Source: Fen-1135 sp963705275
Lineage (GTDB): Bacteria > Desulfobacterota > Syntrophia > Syntrophales > UBA2185
Assembly (NCBI GenBank): GCA_963705275.1
Contig: OY970063.1
Coordinates: forward strand, 1,798,001-1,862,000
DNA: 64,000 nt
Direction of reading: 5' to 3'
Under the pieces are notes generated by a model. It was not told the DNA's origin. It saw only the letters and a program-made list of their open reading frames with translations, and ran no database searches. The translations under genes and the position numbers were made by a program. How positions within the stretch are numbered: the stretch's first letter is position 1; each line of letters starts with the position of its first letter. This document shows, piece after piece, positions 9,944 to 18,976 of the stretch.

Positions 9944-11299
9944 TTAACCTCTCTGCAGCAATGACTCCTCAATTTCCTGGATGACTTTCTTTAGATTCTT
10001 ATCATCTTCACAGGCCTTCTTCATTTTATTATTGGCATAAATAACCGTGGAATGATCCCGTCCACCAACCTTTTCCCCGATGTCTGGAAACGATAATGCA
10101 GTCATCTTTCTCGCGAGATACATAGCAATCTGCCGCGCAAAAACAAGACTCTTGTTCTTCTTCTGAGATTTAATATCCGATATCTTTACGTTAAGTTTAG
10201 CGGCTATAGTTTTTATAATTTCCTCAATCGTGACTTCTTCCCTTTCAATCCTCCTGAGAATCTTTTTCAAGACCTCTTTGGTAAGGTTTATATCAATTTC
10301 TTTTCCTGTTATAGAGGAGAAGGCGGAAATTCTTATGAGATAACCCTCAAGTTCCCTTATGTTTGATTCCACCTGAGAAGCTACATAATGGGCCACATTG
10401 CTTGGCAGAACCATATTATTTTCCTGCGCCTTTTTTTCCAGGATGGCGATTTTTGTCTCAATCTCCGGGGGATGAATATCGGCGATAAGGCCCCACTCAA
10501 ACCGTGAACGTAGCCTGTCCTCCATGTTTGGTATGTCTTTAGGGAACTTGTCACTCGAGACTACGATCTGTTTGCCAGAATCGTGGAGGGTGTTAAATGT
10601 GTGAAAAAATTCCTCCTGTGTCTTTTCCTTCCCGGCAACAAACTGAATATCGTCGATCAGAAGACAGTCAATATTTCTGTATTTCTCCCTAAACTTCGGC
10701 ATTCTGTCATACCTGATAGAGTTGATCAATTCGTTCATGAACTCTTCTGCGGAGACATACACAACGTTCATGTTCGGATGGCGCGAAAGCGCGCGAAGCC
10801 CGATTGCATTAAGCAGGTGGGTTTTTCCCAGACCGACTCCGCCATAGATAAAGAGGGGATTATAATTCTTAGCAGGCTGTTCCGCAACAGACACGGATGC
10901 TGCATGAGCGAATTGGTTGCACGGACCTACTACAAATCTTTCAAAGCTGTAGTGCGGATTCAATGACTGGTTAACACCGGAGCGGACACGCTTACTCTGA
11001 GAGCGTACCTTTTCCTGATGTTCTCCTTGACGGCGAACGGAAGCTTGGCTTTTCTTGGTTTCCTGGCCGATTTGAAAATCTACTTTTAGGTCAATGCCTG
11101 CTATTTTAGCGATGGCCTCCTTGATGGCATATTGGTAGTTTTCTATAAGCCAGTCTTTGAAAAACTTATTGGGAACATTCAAGGTCACATTATTCCCCTC
11201 CAGGGAAGACATTTTGATGGGCCTAATCCATGTCTCGAAGTTTTGTGGACTGACCTTTTCCTTAATGATTTGAAGACTTTTTTCCCAAAGTATGTCCAA
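9944..11299 (-). CDS. dnaA: Chromosomal replication initiator DnaA
   Basis: A 451-residue initiator that binds DnaA boxes and opens the origin in its ATP form. Domain I begins LWEKSLQIIKEKVSPQNFETWI; a basic variable linker spans about residues 80-112; domain III starts at NPHYSFERFVVG with Walker A GGVGLGKT (residues 153-160) and Walker B LLIDDIQF; the arginine finger region is MEDRLRSRFEWG. Domain IV ends with the DNA-binding signature GGRDHSTVIYA. Length and order are typical. It is flanked by parB upstream and dnaN downstream, all on the minus strand. Confidence 0.97.
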   Translation of the reverse strand: MDILWEKSLQIIKEKVSPQNFETWIRPIKMSSLEGNNVTLNVPNKFFKDWLIENYQYAIKEAIAKIAGIDLKVDFQIGQETKKSQASVRRQGEHQEKVRSQSKRVRSGVNQSLNPHYSFERFVVGPCNQFAHAASVSVAEQPAKNYNPLFIYGGVGLGKTHLLNAIGLRALSRHPNMNVVYVSAEEFMNELINSIRYDRMPKFREKYRNIDCLLIDDIQFVAGKEKTQEEFFHTFNTLHDSGKQIVVSSDKFPKDIPNMEDRLRSRFEWGLIADIHPPEIETKIAILEKKAQENNMVLPSNVAHYVASQVESNIRELEGYLIRISAFSSITGKEIDINLTKEVLKKILRRIEREEVTIEEIIKTIAAKLNVKISDIKSQKKNKSLVFARQIAMYLARKMTALSFPDIGEKVGGRDHSTVIYANNKMKKACEDDKNLKKVIQEIEESLLQRG

Positions 11300-11348
11300 A
11301 GCAGCTTACCTTATAAACAATGTTGTCAACACATGTTGATAAATCAAT
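11300..11348. other. DnaA-box-like cluster upstream of dnaA
   Basis: Only 49 bp separate parB and dnaA, yet three box-like nonamers crowd into it: TTATCAACA (minus strand, 11334-11342), a facing TTGTCAACA at about 11323-11331, and TTATAAACA on the plus strand at 11311-11319. The first two form an inverted pair around a 2-bp centre. This fits DnaA autoregulation of its own promoter and, with the AT-rich gap after dnaA, a bipartite origin. The motif matches are seen; binding is inferred. Confidence 0.4.
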
Positions 11349-12221
11349 TTACCTGGAAATCCGCTTACTGTCGACAATATTCAACAGTATTGTCACGAGT
11401 CGATTCAGCTCTTCTGCCGTCTTAAACTTTATATCTATTGAGCCTTTGTTCTTGCGTTGACGAATATGAATTTCTGTCATCAACTTCGATGAAAGTTCTC
11501 TTTCAAGATCGCGAAGGAATACGTCCTTCTTTTTCGCCTGCTTTTCCGAAGGCACTTTCTTCAGTTTTTGAATCATTCCCTCAGTTTCACGAACGCTGAG
11601 AGACTTTTTCATGATGACATTGAGGAGTTTGATCTGTTCTCCCGGCGAATCGAGCATGAGAATGGATCTCGCATGCCCGGGACTAATAGTCTTGTTAATA
11701 AGGGCTGACCTGATTTCCCGGGGCAGTTTCAGCAGCCTTATAGTGTTGGCAATGGTTGAGCGATCCTTCCCCACCCGCGAAGAGAGTTCCTCCTGCGACA
11801 GGCTGAATTTATTGATCAGAGTCTGGTATGCCTCGGCCTCTTCTAGAGGATTCAAGTTTTCTCGCAGAAGGTTTTCTAAGAGAGACAATTCTGCAGCCGC
11901 TGCGTCAGGAGCGTCTCTGATGATAACGGGCACTTCTTTGAGTCCGGCTTCCTGAGCGGCCCGCCATCTGCGCTCTCCCGCTATGATCTCATAGCCGTTT
12001 TCGGATCTGCGCACAACGATGGGCTGGATAATACCGTTTTTCTTTATGGATGCGACAAGGCGTTTTTGTTCCCTGTCGTTAAAGTCCTTGCGTGCCTGAA
12101 ACCGGTTGGGAGAAAGCTCTTCAACTCCGCATACAATGTACGATGGCCTTGTGCTAACGCCATCGAGAAGATCGGGGAACAAAGCCCCGAGTCCCTTGCC
12201 GAGAGAACTTTTTTGTTGCAT
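11349..12221 (-). CDS. parB: Chromosome-partitioning protein ParB
   Basis: A 290-residue CTP-dependent DNA clamp that loads at parS and spreads, helping ParA segregate origins. Visible landmarks are the N-terminal KSSLGKGLGALFPD (conserved ParA-contact tail), the CTP-binding region with GYEIIAGERRWRAAQEAGL and ENLLRENLNPLEEAEAY, and the helix-turn-helix LSQEELSSRVGKDRSTIANTIRLLKLP, then the C-terminal dimerisation part. Its start codon directly abuts the stop of parA, implying translational coupling. I did not find a convincing parS by eye in this window. Confidence 0.95.
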   Translation of the reverse strand: MQQKSSLGKGLGALFPDLLDGVSTRPSYIVCGVEELSPNRFQARKDFNDREQKRLVASIKKNGIIQPIVVRRSENGYEIIAGERRWRAAQEAGLKEVPVIIRDAPDAAAAELSLLENLLRENLNPLEEAEAYQTLINKFSLSQEELSSRVGKDRSTIANTIRLLKLPREIRSALINKTISPGHARSILMLDSPGEQIKLLNVIMKKSLSVRETEGMIQKLKKVPSEKQAKKKDVFLRDLERELSSKLMTEIHIRQRKNKGSIDIKFKTAEELNRLVTILLNIVDSKRISR

Positions 12222-12992
12222 CTAAATCCTCCCGTTGACTAAAATTTCTCGGGCGAGTTCCATGTAGGAAACAGCGCCGCGGGATTTGATATCGTAGAGA
12301 ATGATGGGAAGACCATGGCTGGGGCTCTCGGATAACCTCACATTCCGTGGAATTATCGTGTCAAAAACTTTCCCCCCCAAATGCCTTCTTACATCCTCAC
12401 TGACCCTGTGGGATAGCGAATTTCTCGTATCAAACATGGTAAGCAGAATGCCTCCCAGGGACAAGGAGGGATTAAGCCTTGCTTTAACCAACTTGACCGT
12501 ATTGAGTAAGTAGCCGAGGCCTTCCATAGCAAAGTATTCACACTGCAGAGGTATAATCACGGAATCGGAAGCAACAAGGGCATTTACCGTCAAGAATCCG
12601 AGAGACGGCGGACAATCGAGGATAATGAAGTCGTACGCAGTATCAAGGTTTTTCAACAGATCGCGGAGCTTTTTTTCCCGGTCTTTAAGATTTACAAACT
12701 CTACCTCTATTCCTATCAAATCCTGGTTGGCAGGTGCCACGTCAAGGTAAGGCAATTGGGTGCTGACAATCACCTCTTTTAACGGAACCTTGCCAATGAG
12801 CGAATGATAAAGATTTTTCTTGTTGATGGTTTCCCTGTCAATACCCATGCCGCTCGATGCATTGCCCTGAGAGTCGCAGTCGATAAGCAGGGTCCTCTTT
12901 TCCGCAGCCGCCAGAGTCGCGGCAAGATTAATGGCAGTCGTTGTCTTGCCGACGCCCCCCTTTTGATTGGCTATGCATATGATTTTACGCAT
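12222..12992 (-). CDS. parA: Chromosome-partitioning ATPase ParA (Soj)
   Basis: A 256-residue deviant-Walker ATPase that binds DNA non-specifically when ATP-bound and moves ParB-origin complexes. The deviant Walker A is NQKGGVGKTTTAINLA near the N-terminus, the A' motif TLLIDCDSQGNAS, and Walker B FIILDCPPSLGFL. It lacks an N-terminal helix-turn-helix, so it belongs to the chromosomal Soj type rather than plasmid type Ia. It sits between rsmG and parB as in many bacterial origin regions. Confidence 0.96.
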   Translation of the reverse strand: MRKIICIANQKGGVGKTTTAINLAATLAAAEKRTLLIDCDSQGNASSGMGIDRETINKKNLYHSLIGKVPLKEVIVSTQLPYLDVAPANQDLIGIEVEFVNLKDREKKLRDLLKNLDTAYDFIILDCPPSLGFLTVNALVASDSVIIPLQCEYFAMEGLGYLLNTVKLVKARLNPSLSLGGILLTMFDTRNSLSHRVSEDVRRHLGGKVFDTIIPRNVRLSESPSHGLPIILYDIKSRGAVSYMELAREILVNGRI

Positions 12993-13082
12993 GATTTAAC
13001 AGAACACACAAACAACGTTTTGAGACGTAAATTTTGAGGGAACGATAGCACAAAACACACCTGTTTAGAAGGAATATTTGCT

Positions 13083-13751
13083 TTATGAAAAAAGTTTCTT
13101 GTAGATGATAAGTCTACGAAAATCACCGGTTATGGGTAACCTTAAATCGTGGCTTCCAATATATTCTAGACCCAGTCCGTAAGACATCCCGGCCGCTTCC
13201 GTTAGTTCTTGATCAGATTTTCCCCCTTTCATTGCTATTAAGAAGCCATCTGCGGCGAGAAAAAATGCACCCATCCGGAGAAATTCTGGCAGTTTAGCCG
13301 TGGCCCTCGAGGTGACGATCTGAAAATATCCGCTGTAGGTTTCGTCTTCCATCAGGAATTGTGCCCGGTTGTGGATGACGACGGCAGCTGTTAGGCCCAA
13401 GCTGCGGGTCACGTGTTTAAGAAAAGAGGATTTCTTGCGCGATGACTCGAGGAGGAAGACCTTCAGTGAACTCACAGCGATCTTTAAAGGGATACCGGGG
13501 AATCCGGCACCTGAGCCAATATCGAGAATCCTACAGGCGTTGTCACTGATATATGGCAACAGCGTCAGGGAGTCAATGAAATGTTTTATTATTATGTCAC
13601 GGTCTGATTTTACAGATATTAAGTTGATCTTGCTGTTCCAGGCAAGAAGCTCCCCGTAATAGGCCGCAAATAGAGACAATTCTCTTTCTCCAAGTGCTAT
13701 TCCAAGTGCGTTTGCAGCTTCGGAAAGTATTTGGGAAAACTTCTTTTCCAT
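13083..13751 (-). CDS. rsmG: 16S rRNA (guanine-527-N7)-methyltransferase RsmG
   Basis: A 222-residue SAM-dependent enzyme (older name GidB) that methylates G527 of 16S rRNA; loss gives low-level streptomycin resistance in several species. Motif I is DIGSGAGFPGIPLKIA, followed by VFLLESSRKKSSFLKHV and the TSRATAKLPEFL region, all characteristic of the family. It is the first gene of the minus-strand origin block, 90 bp ahead of parA. The 153-bp gap to the divergent methyltransferase gene marks the switch of strand. Confidence 0.93.
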   Translation of the reverse strand: MEKKFSQILSEAANALGIALGERELSLFAAYYGELLAWNSKINLISVKSDRDIIIKHFIDSLTLLPYISDNACRILDIGSGAGFPGIPLKIAVSSLKVFLLESSRKKSSFLKHVTRSLGLTAAVVIHNRAQFLMEDETYSGYFQIVTSRATAKLPEFLRMGAFFLAADGFLIAMKGGKSDQELTEAAGMSYGLGLEYIGSHDLRLPITGDFRRLIIYKKLFS

Positions 13752-13904
13752 TTTATATTTCTTTCAGAGGCTGTCCTTTATGTCAATCTTTTCTTGTTCT
13801 GTTCTCGAACGAAGTTCTCTGATTCATTAAGAGAAGGTTTTAACTATTATGAGAATGCATTTTTTTGGTAGAAATAATATCCATTATCTAATAAATGCAA
13901 TAGG

Positions 13905-14654
13905 GTGAAAAGGAAAATGCGTCGAAGAGCGAAAACTGAAAATATCACCATCGTTCTGAACAAGCCGAAATATCCCGGCAATGTCGGGTCTGTGGCGAGG
14001 TGTGCGAGGAACATGGGTATTGAGAACATCACTGTCGTGGGGAACAAAGACCTTGCTCTCGAAGAGATGAAGCAGATGGCTACCCATTTTGCTGCCGGCA
14101 TTGTGGATCGCATTCAGCATTTCGACGGGTTGGATGACGCCTTGGCGCGGTTTCACTACGTTATCGGAACCACATCGAGACGTGGCTCTGCGAGAGGGCC
14201 CGTTGTTTCTCCCAGGGAGATGGCGGCACGTATCGTGGATATATCCCAGGAGAATGAAGTGGCGCTCCTCATCGGGCCGGAGGATACGGGATTATCGAAC
14301 GATGATCTGCGGTTCTGCCACCTGTTGGTAACAATACCCACCTCCAAAAATAACAAATCCATCAACCTCTCTCATGCGGCTATGATCCTCTGCTACGAGA
14401 TCTTCGTGGCCAATATGGAGCCTACGGAGGCATTTACACCCCGTCTCGCTCTATCGGCAGAGCTCGAAGGGATGTATGATCATATGAAGGGGTTATTGAT
14501 GAAGATCGGTTTTCTTAATCCGGAGAACCCGGAATTCTGGATGATGCACATCCGCCGCTTCCTTTCCCGGACAAATCTCCTTTCGAAGGAAGTCAAAATT
14601 ATCAGGGGTATCTGCCGCCAGATGGAGTGGTATATGAAAAACAAAAAGACTTGA
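13905..14654 (+). CDS. TrmH/TrmJ-family RNA 2'-O-methyltransferase
   Basis: A SPOUT-fold RNA ribose methyltransferase of about 245-249 residues. Motif 1 is LNKPKYPGNVGSVARCARNMG, motif 2 ALLIGPEDTGLSNDDL, and motif 3 IPTSKNNKSINLSHAAMILCYEI; together they form the knotted SAM site. The domain order and the C-terminal helical tail resemble TrmJ, which modifies position 32 of tRNAs, but target choice cannot be read from sequence. The given GTG start has no clear ribosome site; ATG at 13917 is an alternative with AAGGA very close. The N-terminus is short and basic (KRKMRRRAK). Confidence 0.82.
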   Translation: MKRKMRRRAKTENITIVLNKPKYPGNVGSVARCARNMGIENITVVGNKDLALEEMKQMATHFAAGIVDRIQHFDGLDDALARFHYVIGTTSRRGSARGPVVSPREMAARIVDISQENEVALLIGPEDTGLSNDDLRFCHLLVTIPTSKNNKSINLSHAAMILCYEIFVANMEPTEAFTPRLALSAELEGMYDHMKGLLMKIGFLNPENPEFWMMHIRRFLSRTNLLSKEVKIIRGICRQMEWYMKNKKT

Positions 14655-14707
14655 CTTTCCATCGACAGAAACTTATTAGTCATTGAAATTCCATGGGGGG
14701 TGCAATC

Positions 14708-15868
14708 ATGTACAAGCAATTCTCCTTCACGGGGGCTAAGAAAATTGTCTTTGGCAACGGTGCCTTAGCGGCTCTCGCAGAACACATCCGCGAATTAAAG
14801 GCAACCAACCCCCTCATTGTTCTTGATAGAAACCTGGCGAAGACAGACCTCAAGGGGAAGGTATTAGATATCCTTGGTGACGGCGGCTTAAAGGCGACCT
14901 TGTTCGATCAGAAGGTTGAAGCCGAGCCGAGGCTTGAGGTGGCTGATGAGGGAGTCAAAGCCGCCCAGAAGGGGAAGTGCGATGTTGTCGTGGGTATCGG
15001 CGGCGGAAGCGCCATGGATGTGGCAAAGGCAATTGCCGTACTAGCAGCGAATAACGGCAGGGCAAAGGATTACTTGGGGTTGAATAAGGTTCCGGGTCCG
15101 GGGCTTCCCAAGATCATGATTCCCACAACGGCCGGAACGGGTAGCGAGGTTACCTTTACTGCTGTTTTTGTCAGGCAGAACCTGAAGAAAAAAGAAGGCA
15201 TGAACAGCCCGTACCTTTATCCTGAGCTTGCTATCCTTGATCCAACCCTCACACTTTCTCTCCCCGCTGTCTCCACGGCATCAACGGGAATAGATGCCCT
15301 CTGTCACGCAATAGAATCCTATACATCAATTAATGCCTCGCCCATGAGTGAGTTGCTTTCGCTGGAAGCGATTTACTTGATTTCGTCGAACCTCCGGACT
15401 TGCGTACATGACGGAAGCAACGTGGAGGCGAGGGGAAATATGCTTCTGGGAAGTCTTTATGCGGGCCTGGGTCTTGCCAATGCCGGAGTTGGTGCTGTTC
15501 ATTCTCTTTCCTATCCCCTTGGTGGGAAATATGGTGTTTCTCATGGGCTGGCAAATACCATCATGCTGCCGCATGTAATGGCCTTCAACTTGCCGGGCTC
15601 CCTCGAAAAATTTGCCGTCATCGCGGAAACGATGGGAGAGGTGATAGATACCATGCCCCTGCGTGAAGCGGCGTTCATGGCCGTAGAAGCGGTACAAGCC
15701 TTGATCGAAGATTGCGGCATCTACACCACGTTGGAGGATTTGAATATACCTGAGGAAGCGCTGCCCGAGCTTGCTGAGGTTGCCATGACGGTTCTCCGAC
15801 CGTTGGAGAATAACCCCCGGAAATTGACTGTGGAGGATGCAATAGATATATATGGAGAGGCGTACTAA
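14708..15868 (+). CDS. kdnB: Fe-containing alcohol dehydrogenase, probable KdnB
   Basis: A 386-residue group III (iron-type) alcohol dehydrogenase. NAD-binding motifs GIGGGSAMDVAKA and PTTAGTGSEVT are clear, and the metal ligands are present as DALCHAIES (Asp and His), GAVHSLSYPLGG and GVSHGLAN. I start at ATG 14708, with GGGGGTG 8 bases upstream, because 14693 would add five unusual residues. The general family oxidises many alcohols. Here the next genes are an aminotransferase, hldD and kdsB, which matches the Shewanella arrangement in which KdnB oxidises the C8 hydroxyl of Kdo so that KdnA can aminate it. The specific role rests on that context. Confidence 0.65.
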   Translation: MYKQFSFTGAKKIVFGNGALAALAEHIRELKATNPLIVLDRNLAKTDLKGKVLDILGDGGLKATLFDQKVEAEPRLEVADEGVKAAQKGKCDVVVGIGGGSAMDVAKAIAVLAANNGRAKDYLGLNKVPGPGLPKIMIPTTAGTGSEVTFTAVFVRQNLKKKEGMNSPYLYPELAILDPTLTLSLPAVSTASTGIDALCHAIESYTSINASPMSELLSLEAIYLISSNLRTCVHDGSNVEARGNMLLGSLYAGLGLANAGVGAVHSLSYPLGGKYGVSHGLANTIMLPHVMAFNLPGSLEKFAVIAETMGEVIDTMPLREAAFMAVEAVQALIEDCGIYTTLEDLNIPEEALPELAEVAMTVLRPLENNPRKLTVEDAIDIYGEAY

Positions 15869-16018
15869 GGCAAAGTCCGCCGAGCATCCTTTCGATGTAT
15901 ATGTTTAGAACTGATCAAGCGTCATTTTGAAGGGTCATAGCACACCGAGAAATGACAGAAGAAGGAACTGCGATACGGTATCGATGCAGGGTGACAATAA
16001 GGCAGTGGAGGTAGTTAT

Positions 16019-17221
16019 ATGGCCGGTGCGGAACTGATTGGAAAAGAAGAGATGAAAGAAATCATGGATGTCATGGAAACAGGCATCCTCATGAGATACG
16101 GTTTTGACAAGGAGAGAAAGGGGGTCTTTAAGGTACGTGAATTTGAAGAGGCCTTCGCGCGTTACTGTCAGGCAAAATTCGCACTGGGTGTTACATCCGG
16201 GTCTACGGCACTTAAAGTGGCACTTGCGGCGATGGATGTGGGACCGGGGGACGAGGTGATTGTGCCGGCCTTTACGTTCATTGCAACATACGAGGCGGTC
16301 TTGGAAGTCGGAGCGATTCCCGTCGCGTCTGACATCGATGCATCCTTGAATATGGATCCCGGTGATATAGAAAAGAGGATAACGCCTTACACAAAGGCCG
16401 TCATCCCTGTGCATATGTGCGGCGCACCGGCGCAGATCGACAGGATCATGGATGTAGCGAGAAAAAACAAGCTCCTCGTCCTGGAGGATAATGCCCAGGC
16501 CTCCGGCGGAAGCTATCGCGGGAAGAGGCTAGGGACGTTCGGAGATATGGGCATATTCAGTTTTGACTACTATAAAACCCTTACCACCGGCGAAGGGGGA
16601 ATGGTGTTGACTGATAATAGGAATCTCCACCTCCGTGCCGAGTGGTACCACGATCACGGTCACGACCATAACCCCAATGTCAGCAGGGCCCTTGAGGGGC
16701 GGACGATACTGGGCTTCAATTACCGGATGAATGAACTGCAGGGGGCACTCGGCCTTGCCCAGTTGAGGAAGCTCGATACGATTATCGCTGAACAGAAAAA
16801 AAATAAGCGGGCAATCAAAGAACTCCTTGGCAAAGTCAGGGGCATTAAGTTCAGAGACATCCCGGACCCAGATGGAGATACGGCAACATTTCTGGCATTC
16901 AATCTGCCTGATGAAGATACGGCAGCGCGGTTTCAGAAGGGCCTGAGCGGCGAAGGGATAGATACGGTCTGTTTTAAGAAGAATCTGTGGCATTATCTTC
17001 CGAACTGGGAACATTTTCTGGCACGGTCAACAGTGAACTCGAAAAAGTATCCTTTCACAGACCCGTCATACAGGGGAAAGGCTAACTACGATAGATCGAC
17101 CATACCCCGGGCGGAGGATATCCTTGGCCGGACCCTGGTAATGAATATATCAGTGAAGATGCCGATAGAAAAATTTACGCAGATTAAAGAGGGCATTGAA
17201 AAGGTGGCAAAGAGTCTATAG
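16019..17221 (+). CDS. kdnA: DegT/DnrJ aminotransferase, probable KdnA
   Basis: A 400-residue PLP-dependent sugar aminotransferase. The substrate-side motif GVTSGSTALKVAL, the PLP-contact VLEDNAQASGG (Asp157) and the Schiff-base lysine in FDYYKTLTTGEGG (Lys186) are intact. A GGAGG site sits 8 bases before the ATG. DegT family members aminate keto-sugars; the His-rich WYHDHGHDHNP loop and the RKLDTIIAEQKKNKRAIK and NLWHYLPNWEH stretches look like the group that makes 8-amino-3,8-dideoxy-octulosonate. Placement after a Fe-alcohol dehydrogenase and before hldD and kdsB supports the KdnA assignment. A different NDP-sugar transaminase remains possible. Confidence 0.65.
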   Translation: MAGAELIGKEEMKEIMDVMETGILMRYGFDKERKGVFKVREFEEAFARYCQAKFALGVTSGSTALKVALAAMDVGPGDEVIVPAFTFIATYEAVLEVGAIPVASDIDASLNMDPGDIEKRITPYTKAVIPVHMCGAPAQIDRIMDVARKNKLLVLEDNAQASGGSYRGKRLGTFGDMGIFSFDYYKTLTTGEGGMVLTDNRNLHLRAEWYHDHGHDHNPNVSRALEGRTILGFNYRMNELQGALGLAQLRKLDTIIAEQKKNKRAIKELLGKVRGIKFRDIPDPDGDTATFLAFNLPDEDTAARFQKGLSGEGIDTVCFKKNLWHYLPNWEHFLARSTVNSKKYPFTDPSYRGKANYDRSTIPRAEDILGRTLVMNISVKMPIEKFTQIKEGIEKVAKSL

Positions 17222-17233
17222 GGAGAGGGGTTT

Positions 17234-18205
17234 ATGATTATCGTCACCGGTGGTGCCGGATTCATTGGGAGCGCATTTATCTGGAAGCTTAATAATGAGG
17301 GTGTCGACGACATCCTGGTAGTGGATGAACTCGGAGAGTCGGACAAGTGGAAGAATTTGGTGAACCGGCGTTACGTTGAGTACATCCACAAAGATGCTTT
17401 TCTCAGGATGATCCGCAACGAGCAGATGCCCTTCACGCCGCGGGCAATCATCCACATGGGGGCGTGTTCATCCACGACGGAGCGTGATGCGGACTACCTG
17501 ATGGATAATAACTACCACTATACGTGCAGGCTGGCAGAGTGGGCGCTGCCTAAGAACATTCGCTTTATCTATGCAAGCTCGGCAGCCACGTATGGCGATG
17601 GCTCTCAAGGATTTTCCGATGACAGCGCTGTAACACCGACGCTTCGACCCATGAATATGTACGGGTATTCAAAGCAGGTCTTCGACCTTTGGGTCCTGCG
17701 GCAGCAAGTGGAAAAGCAGGTCGTTGGTATAAAATTTTTCAACGTCTTTGGTCCTAATGAATATCACAAGGGTGACATGAGGAGCGTTGTGCATAAGGCC
17801 TTTGAACAAATCAGGGACACAGGGAAGGTTCGGCTCTTCAAGTCTCATAAACCTGAATACACAGATGGCGGACAGATGCGTGATTTTGTCTACGTCAAAG
17901 ATTGCGTTGATGCCATGTGGTGGCTGCTTGAACATCCGGAGATTAACGGCATATTCAACTTAGGGACAGGCAAAGCCCGCACGTGGAATGACCTGATCCA
18001 AGCCCTTTTTTCGGCCATGAAAATGAAACCCAAGATAGAGTATTTCGATATACCGCCGGAGATCCGTAGCCAGTATCAGTATCTGACCGAGGCAGAAATG
18101 GACAAGCTCCGTGCAACGGGCTGCCAGGCCGCATTTCGTCCTTTAGAAGAGGCTGTTCAAGACTACGTCGTTAACTATTTGCAAAAACCTGATCGTCATC
18201 TATGA
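17234..18205 (+). CDS. hldD: ADP-glyceromanno-heptose 6-epimerase
   Basis: A 323-residue extended short-chain dehydrogenase that converts ADP-D-glycero-D-manno-heptose to the L-glycero form used in the lipopolysaccharide inner core. It shows the NADP-binding start MIIVTGGAGFIGS, the family-specific GACSSTTERDADYLMDNN segment, the active-site YASSAATYG and YGYSK pair, and KFFNVFGPNEYHKGDMRSV. Length is close to the E. coli enzyme. It begins 12 bp after the aminotransferase and overlaps kdsB by 4 bp (ATGA), so it is clearly part of the operon. Confidence 0.93.
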   Translation: MIIVTGGAGFIGSAFIWKLNNEGVDDILVVDELGESDKWKNLVNRRYVEYIHKDAFLRMIRNEQMPFTPRAIIHMGACSSTTERDADYLMDNNYHYTCRLAEWALPKNIRFIYASSAATYGDGSQGFSDDSAVTPTLRPMNMYGYSKQVFDLWVLRQQVEKQVVGIKFFNVFGPNEYHKGDMRSVVHKAFEQIRDTGKVRLFKSHKPEYTDGGQMRDFVYVKDCVDAMWWLLEHPEINGIFNLGTGKARTWNDLIQALFSAMKMKPKIEYFDIPPEIRSQYQYLTEAEMDKLRATGCQAAFRPLEEAVQDYVVNYLQKPDRHL

Positions 18206-18951
18206 AAGTCATCTGCATCATTCCTGCCCGGTATGACTCCACTCGCTTTCCGGGGAAGGCCCTTGCTGACCTCGCGGGAAAACCGATGATCCAGCACGTA
18301 TATGAACGGGTGTTGAAGGCCCGGACTGTATCCTTTGCCGCCGTGGCGACGGATGATGAACGGATCATCGCCGCTGTTGAGGGATTCGGGGGTCGCGCCA
18401 TTATGACAGCGGCGACACACAGGTCGGGGACAGACCGCATAGCGGAAGCGGTTTCTCGCCTTGGTATCGAGGATTCAGATATTGTGGTTAATATTCAGGG
18501 CGATCAACCCCTCTTCGAACCTTCGCAGATTGACGAGGTAGCAAAGCCGCTCTTGGAAGACCCGGCCATTGCCATGTCCACCCTGATATATAAAATTGTG
18601 AGGGAAGAAGAGATTAGCCACCCCAATGCAGTGAAGGTCGTCTTTGATCGCGACCACTTTGCCATCTACTTTTCCCGGGCAACAATCCCGTACGTACGGG
18701 ATAAGGGACGCGAGGGAAGTTACTACAAGCACCATGGCATTTATGCATACAGAAGGGAATTTCTGAAAAAGTTTACCGTACTCCCGGAAGGGAATCTTGA
18801 GATGCTGGAAGCCCTTGAGCAGTTGAGAGCTCTCGAACATGGATACAGGATCAAGGTTGTGGAGACGTCTTACGACTCCGTGGAGGTTGATACCCCCCAG
18901 GAGCTGGAGAGGGTAAGGAGCCTCATTATTAAGGAGACGGGAGCTTCGTGA
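18202..18951 (+). CDS. kdsB: CMP-Kdo synthetase (KdsB), possibly CMP-Kdo8N
   Basis: A 249-residue sugar-nucleotide cytidylyltransferase that activates Kdo (or 8-amino-Kdo) with CTP before transfer to lipid A. Diagnostic stretches are IIPARYDSTRFPGKALADLAGKP, HRSGTDRIAEA, VNIQGDQPLFEP and HHGIYAYRREFL, plus VEVDTPQELERVR near the end. It overlaps hldD by four bases. If the two upstream genes are KdnB and KdnA, this enzyme should accept or prefer the amino sugar, as reported for the Shewanella KdsB; sequence alone cannot tell. Confidence 0.93.
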   Translation: MKVICIIPARYDSTRFPGKALADLAGKPMIQHVYERVLKARTVSFAAVATDDERIIAAVEGFGGRAIMTAATHRSGTDRIAEAVSRLGIEDSDIVVNIQGDQPLFEPSQIDEVAKPLLEDPAIAMSTLIYKIVREEEISHPNAVKVVFDRDHFAIYFSRATIPYVRDKGREGSYYKHHGIYAYRREFLKKFTVLPEGNLEMLEALEQLRALEHGYRIKVVETSYDSVEVDTPQELERVRSLIIKETGAS

Positions 18952-18976
18952 ATAAGAACAAAGGGACGAATGACGA

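Noticed and set aside
13400..13420. CACGTG core in rsmG as a possible parS
   Set aside because: Only the core matches (about 9 of 16); arms are not palindromic.
15971..15983. 13-base palindrome CGATACGGTATCG before the aminotransferase gene
   Set aside because: Single short copy with no partner site; cannot be separated from chance.
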